From the NCBI RefSeq assembly GCF_009730915.1, contig NC_052477.1:25500578-25564577 (forward strand): a DNA stretch of 64,000 bases. Reading direction: 5' to 3'. Made by a program: the position numbers and the translations under genes. Each line of letters begins with the position of its first letter. The first letter of the stretch is position 1. The notes beneath the pieces were generated by a model. That model made no database searches and had not been told where the DNA came from. It saw only the letters and a list, made by a program, of their open reading frames with translations. Source of the DNA: Dioscorea cayenensis subsp. rotundata. Lineage: Eukaryota; Streptophyta; Magnoliopsida; Dioscoreales; Dioscoreaceae. Positions 60,884 through 64,000 of this stretch are shown piece after piece.

Positions 60884-63475
60884 TTATCTTGATGTTCTCA
60901 CTTCTTTTGTTGTCTGGAGCTGCTCTAGTGCGACAAGAACTTCAGCCATATCAGGCCTATTCTTTGGATCTACATGAAGGCACTGAAGGGCCAATGCCGC
61001 AATGGTTTGGGCTGCTTTCTTTGAGTACTGACCCTCCAATCTAGTGTCCATGATCCTGAACATTTTCCTTCGATCATTTAGAAATGGCTTCGCCCAGTCG
61101 ACAAGCATCTCCTCTGCCGAACCTTTGTCTTCATCCACTGCTCTCCTTCCCGATAACAATTCAAGCAACACAACTCCAAAACTGTATATGTCGCTCTTCA
61201 CATTCAAGCGGCCTGATGTTACATGGTTCATGAGTGAAGACGGTACATTACAATATAGAGATTATCACCATTTTATTTTGAAAGATTAATTTCATGTTAG
61301 TCAGCTTTCGAGCGCGAGGCTCATTTGGTGTTGCTTGCGATATACATTAAGGTTTTACAGACAATTCTGGTAGAGCCTTACTCAGAGTGGGTTGTTTACT
61401 TATCGCCTAAAATTTTTCTTGCTAATTAAACAGTGGTAATAAGTTGCATGTTGAAATAAAAACAGGAAACAGAAGGAACATTCAGAATGTGAAGAAATTA
61501 TGCACATTGATGAAGTCTAGAAGATAAAAATACGCAGATTTTATAGAAATCAAACCTGTTGCAATGTATTCAGGGGCAGCATAGCCTCGAGTCCCAACAA
61601 CCCTTGTTGAAACATGAGTCTTATCACCAGTAGGTCCATCTCTTGCCAAACCAAAATCTGAGAGTTTTGCATTGAAGTCCTGGATAAAATTTATCAACAA
61701 GAATCCATCAGGTCAGCTATAAGACAATGAAATTGGAGAGAAGTTGCTAAACTTCAGGTTGGAGAAAAAAAGAATAATGAGAGCCCTACTGAATCAAGGA
61801 GCACATTTGATGCCTTCAGATCGCGATATATTACTTGGATTTCTAAACTATGCAAGAATGTTAGTCCTCGAGCAACGGCTACTGCAATGTTAACTCGGGT
61901 TGTCCACGGAATGAGTTGTACACCTCCTGCAAGAATTGAATTGATGAATCACAACACTAACAGATAAATGTTGGTCATGTTAAAAGTTCAACCCAAATTT
62001 TGGTATACATTCTTCGAGACCAACAACATAAAGATGATAATTGGAACATACTTTTGAATAAATGATTTTCCAAACTGCCCCTCGGCATGTATTCATAGAC
62101 CAGAAGCTTGTTATCACCCTCTGAGCAGTAACCGATGAGTTTCACAAGATTTTCATGGCGAAGCTGTCCCAAATAAGTCACTTCTGTCTGCAATTCAAAT
62201 ATCAAAATTCAAATGAATAATCATATATACTTTTGTAGGAAAATTTAACTAAAAGAAGTAGAAGGATAAGAAATGGTTGATGGTTGGAATACATACAAGC
62301 CATTCTTTGTGCCCTTGAAAGCTTTCCCGTTTGAGTTTCTTGATGGCAACAACAATGCCACTGCCTGGTCTTGTGGGACAAAGTGTATGTTCATCGATCC
62401 ATCCTTTGAAGACACATCCAAATCCTCCCTCGCCAAGAAAAGATTCAGACCGGAAGTTTCTTGTAGCATTCTTTAGATCATTCAAAGTGAAGGATTTCAA
62501 ACTGGCATTGGCTGCTGTATCACCTTTGAATGATGACCAAGAACTCATAACACTAGTGGTCGAAGTAGTTTTGCTTGAATTTGTTGAACTGGAAGTATTA
62601 CTGTTAGGCAGTTGATTTTCTGCAAACAACATTGAGATTCAGCATATGAAGCACTCATTGACTAATATTTTCAGTAAAATTTCTATATATAAATGAGTTG
62701 TGAGTAAGCAAATATATACATAATCCAAAAAGATCATGAAATGAAATGAAACAAAACAGAATACCATAAATGCAACCTCATCTATTTCTACAGATAATCT
62801 AATTGCTAGAAATTTTCATCATAATTTTTCAAGATTACTGGTGTTGAATGCCAAACCCAAAGAAAAACAAAATGTGTACGTAGTCCATGGAAAATAAAGC
62901 TCTAGAAAGAGTATGACAACATTTGCCTTGATTGCTGGTTTGGATAAACATTGACCATTGACTGCTTAATCCGGTATACCAACTCAGAAGTCGTCTTGAG
63001 ACCGATATTCATTGTTCAATAACACAAAACAGGGATTAGCGGTGGTTCGTTGAATTGATCAAACACTAATAAAACAACAACAACAACAACAACATTTATA
63101 CATCAATTTAAATCATATGTTGTGACACTAAAAGTAGATGATAAATCATCTAAATAAATGCAATAGATTGCCAAAGAATTTGATTCAAATACATTTCCTT
63201 TCATTCAACCAAAACACAAGAAACTGAATCTGTTGGCTTTCCTCTGTATTATCCCTCAATCATTCAATTCCATTCCGTACAGTAATCTTCACAAATTATT
63301 TTAAAGCAAAAGAAAGCAACAAAAAGAATTAAAATACAAAAAGAAAGCCAAAAAAAAAAAAACTTCAATTTAAGGAACAGAAAGCAAAGAAGAAGAAGAA
63401 GAAGATGAAGAGCTCACTTGAAGATAAAGGAGAGGATGCAGCTGCACATTTAGCAGATAAACAGGTGTTCCCCAT
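60884..63475 (-). CDS. Receptor-like cytoplasmic kinase, PBL/APK1-type (RLCK VII)
   Basis: Six exons with perfect phases: 63418-63475, 62297-62619, 62052-62187, 61790-61926, 61556-61679 and 60884-61212, 368 residues. These kinases relay signals from membrane receptors in immunity and growth. The N-terminus [10 protein letters not shown] has Gly2 for myristoylation and Cys5 for palmitoylation, so it should sit at the plasma membrane. A Ser/Thr-rich linker ([16 protein letters not shown]) follows. Kinase landmarks: [56 protein letters not shown], activation loop [18 protein letters not shown] and [19 protein letters not shown]. All catalytic residues are present. Intron 1 (62620-63417) holds nothing notable except CAA repeats near 63075-63095. 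Subgroup placement is by pattern; the exact orthologue is not resolved. Confidence 0.94.
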
Positions 63476-64000
63476 GGCAGAACAACACCAAATTCCTGCA
63501 GGACATTCATCATAAGGCCAAAACAAATATAGAGACACCTTCCAGGGGAGGAAGTTCGCCTTCTTTGACTGCAATCCTTGGTCAAGGCCAATCTGTTTGT
63601 TATGTTTATTGCATGGGTGCAAGTGTCCATATCTATGACTAGAATTTTCCAAACTTTTGACTCCTTCAACCAATGAATGATTGGGTTAAAAAACCCCCTA
63701 ATGAATCCAGAATAGAAACTGAACCAGGAAGAATTACTATGCTGATGAACAGGTCATACAGGCAATATAGTTGTCAACAAACTTCCCCATCATCAAAAGT
63801 TGGCATAATTTGTGTGGCTGGTGGATGGATGCCATGGAAAGATATTTTATGCTTTTTGCTACACAGAAACTACAAATATTTGATGTGAATGGAAGGATTC
63901 ATTGCCAAACTCAAAAGTCTTCCTGTCAAACCCAAAGGTCAAAAATAAAATACATTGCTCAGCAGTTTCTTTCACTGCCTGCATCAGGAGGAAAGAATTA
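63476..64000. other. 5' flank of the PBL kinase gene
   Basis: Likely leader and promoter of the minus-strand kinase. The open frames here (63365-63673 minus, 63673-63888 plus) overlap its first exon or lack any domain. No clear TATA box was assigned. Confidence 0.45.

Noticed and set aside
1-64000. tRNA, rRNA, miRNA hairpins, CRISPR arrays, prokaryotic operons
   Set aside because: No tRNA T-loop/anticodon pattern, rRNA block or regular spaced repeat was seen by eye. The window is nuclear plant DNA, so CRISPR or operon features are not expected. A covariance-model scan would be needed to rule out small RNAs.

Overview
The window is nuclear DNA from a flowering plant. It carries intron-containing genes for chlorophyll synthesis, plant-type receptor-like cytoplasmic kinases, a plant PWWP/PDP protein and a GH51 arabinofuranosidase, all set in AT-rich intergenic DNA full of copia, LINE, TRIM and hAT elements. 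I could not settle the species; a monocot is possible but not shown. Positions 28008-29007 are a block of exactly 1000 N, which looks like a scaffold gap of arbitrary length.

Layout: 1-1358 (-) is the 5' part of CRD1/CHL27, the Mg-protoporphyrin monomethyl ester cyclase subunit, running off the left edge. 2393-3891 (-) is a DHHC protein S-acyltransferase whose first exon I cannot find. 4363-9908 (-) is copia element 1, with GCTTT target-site duplications. 11213-15020 (+) is a two-exon PWWP-domain chromatin gene with E2F-like sites upstream. 19309-20504 (+) is a three-exon gene for an RNase H-fold protein, apparently a retroelement-derived host gene. 21523-24646 (-) holds unidentified exon-like segments and a decayed acyl-CoA thioesterase. 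27126-27830 (+) is a hAT transposase relic. 29189-29942 (+) is LSM3, with a one-base break in exon 1. 30296-34687 (-) is a 17-exon GH51 alpha-L-arabinofuranosidase with two frame-broken exons and a Glu-to-Gln change at the catalytic acid/base.

35774-36208 is a small TRIM-like element. 36858-42971 (-) is a full-length but decayed LINE with a 13-bp target-site duplication. 43511-45150 holds a tandem duplication and a PIF/Harbinger-like MITE. 46818-48560 (-) is a truncated second LINE. 48780-49981 is degenerate tandem repeat DNA, into which copia element 2 (49987-55470, +) inserted. 58043-59071 (+) is an intronless kinase with DFS in place of DFG. 60884-63475 (-) is a six-exon PBL-type receptor-like cytoplasmic kinase.

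These genes do not form a pathway or cluster; this is ordinary plant euchromatin with nested transposons. I found no convincing new multi-gene system. The most useful leads are the inactivated-looking GH51 gene, the grouping of frame breaks around the assembly gap, the domesticated RNase H gene, the DFS kinase, and the transposon next to the exon-1-less acyltransferase.
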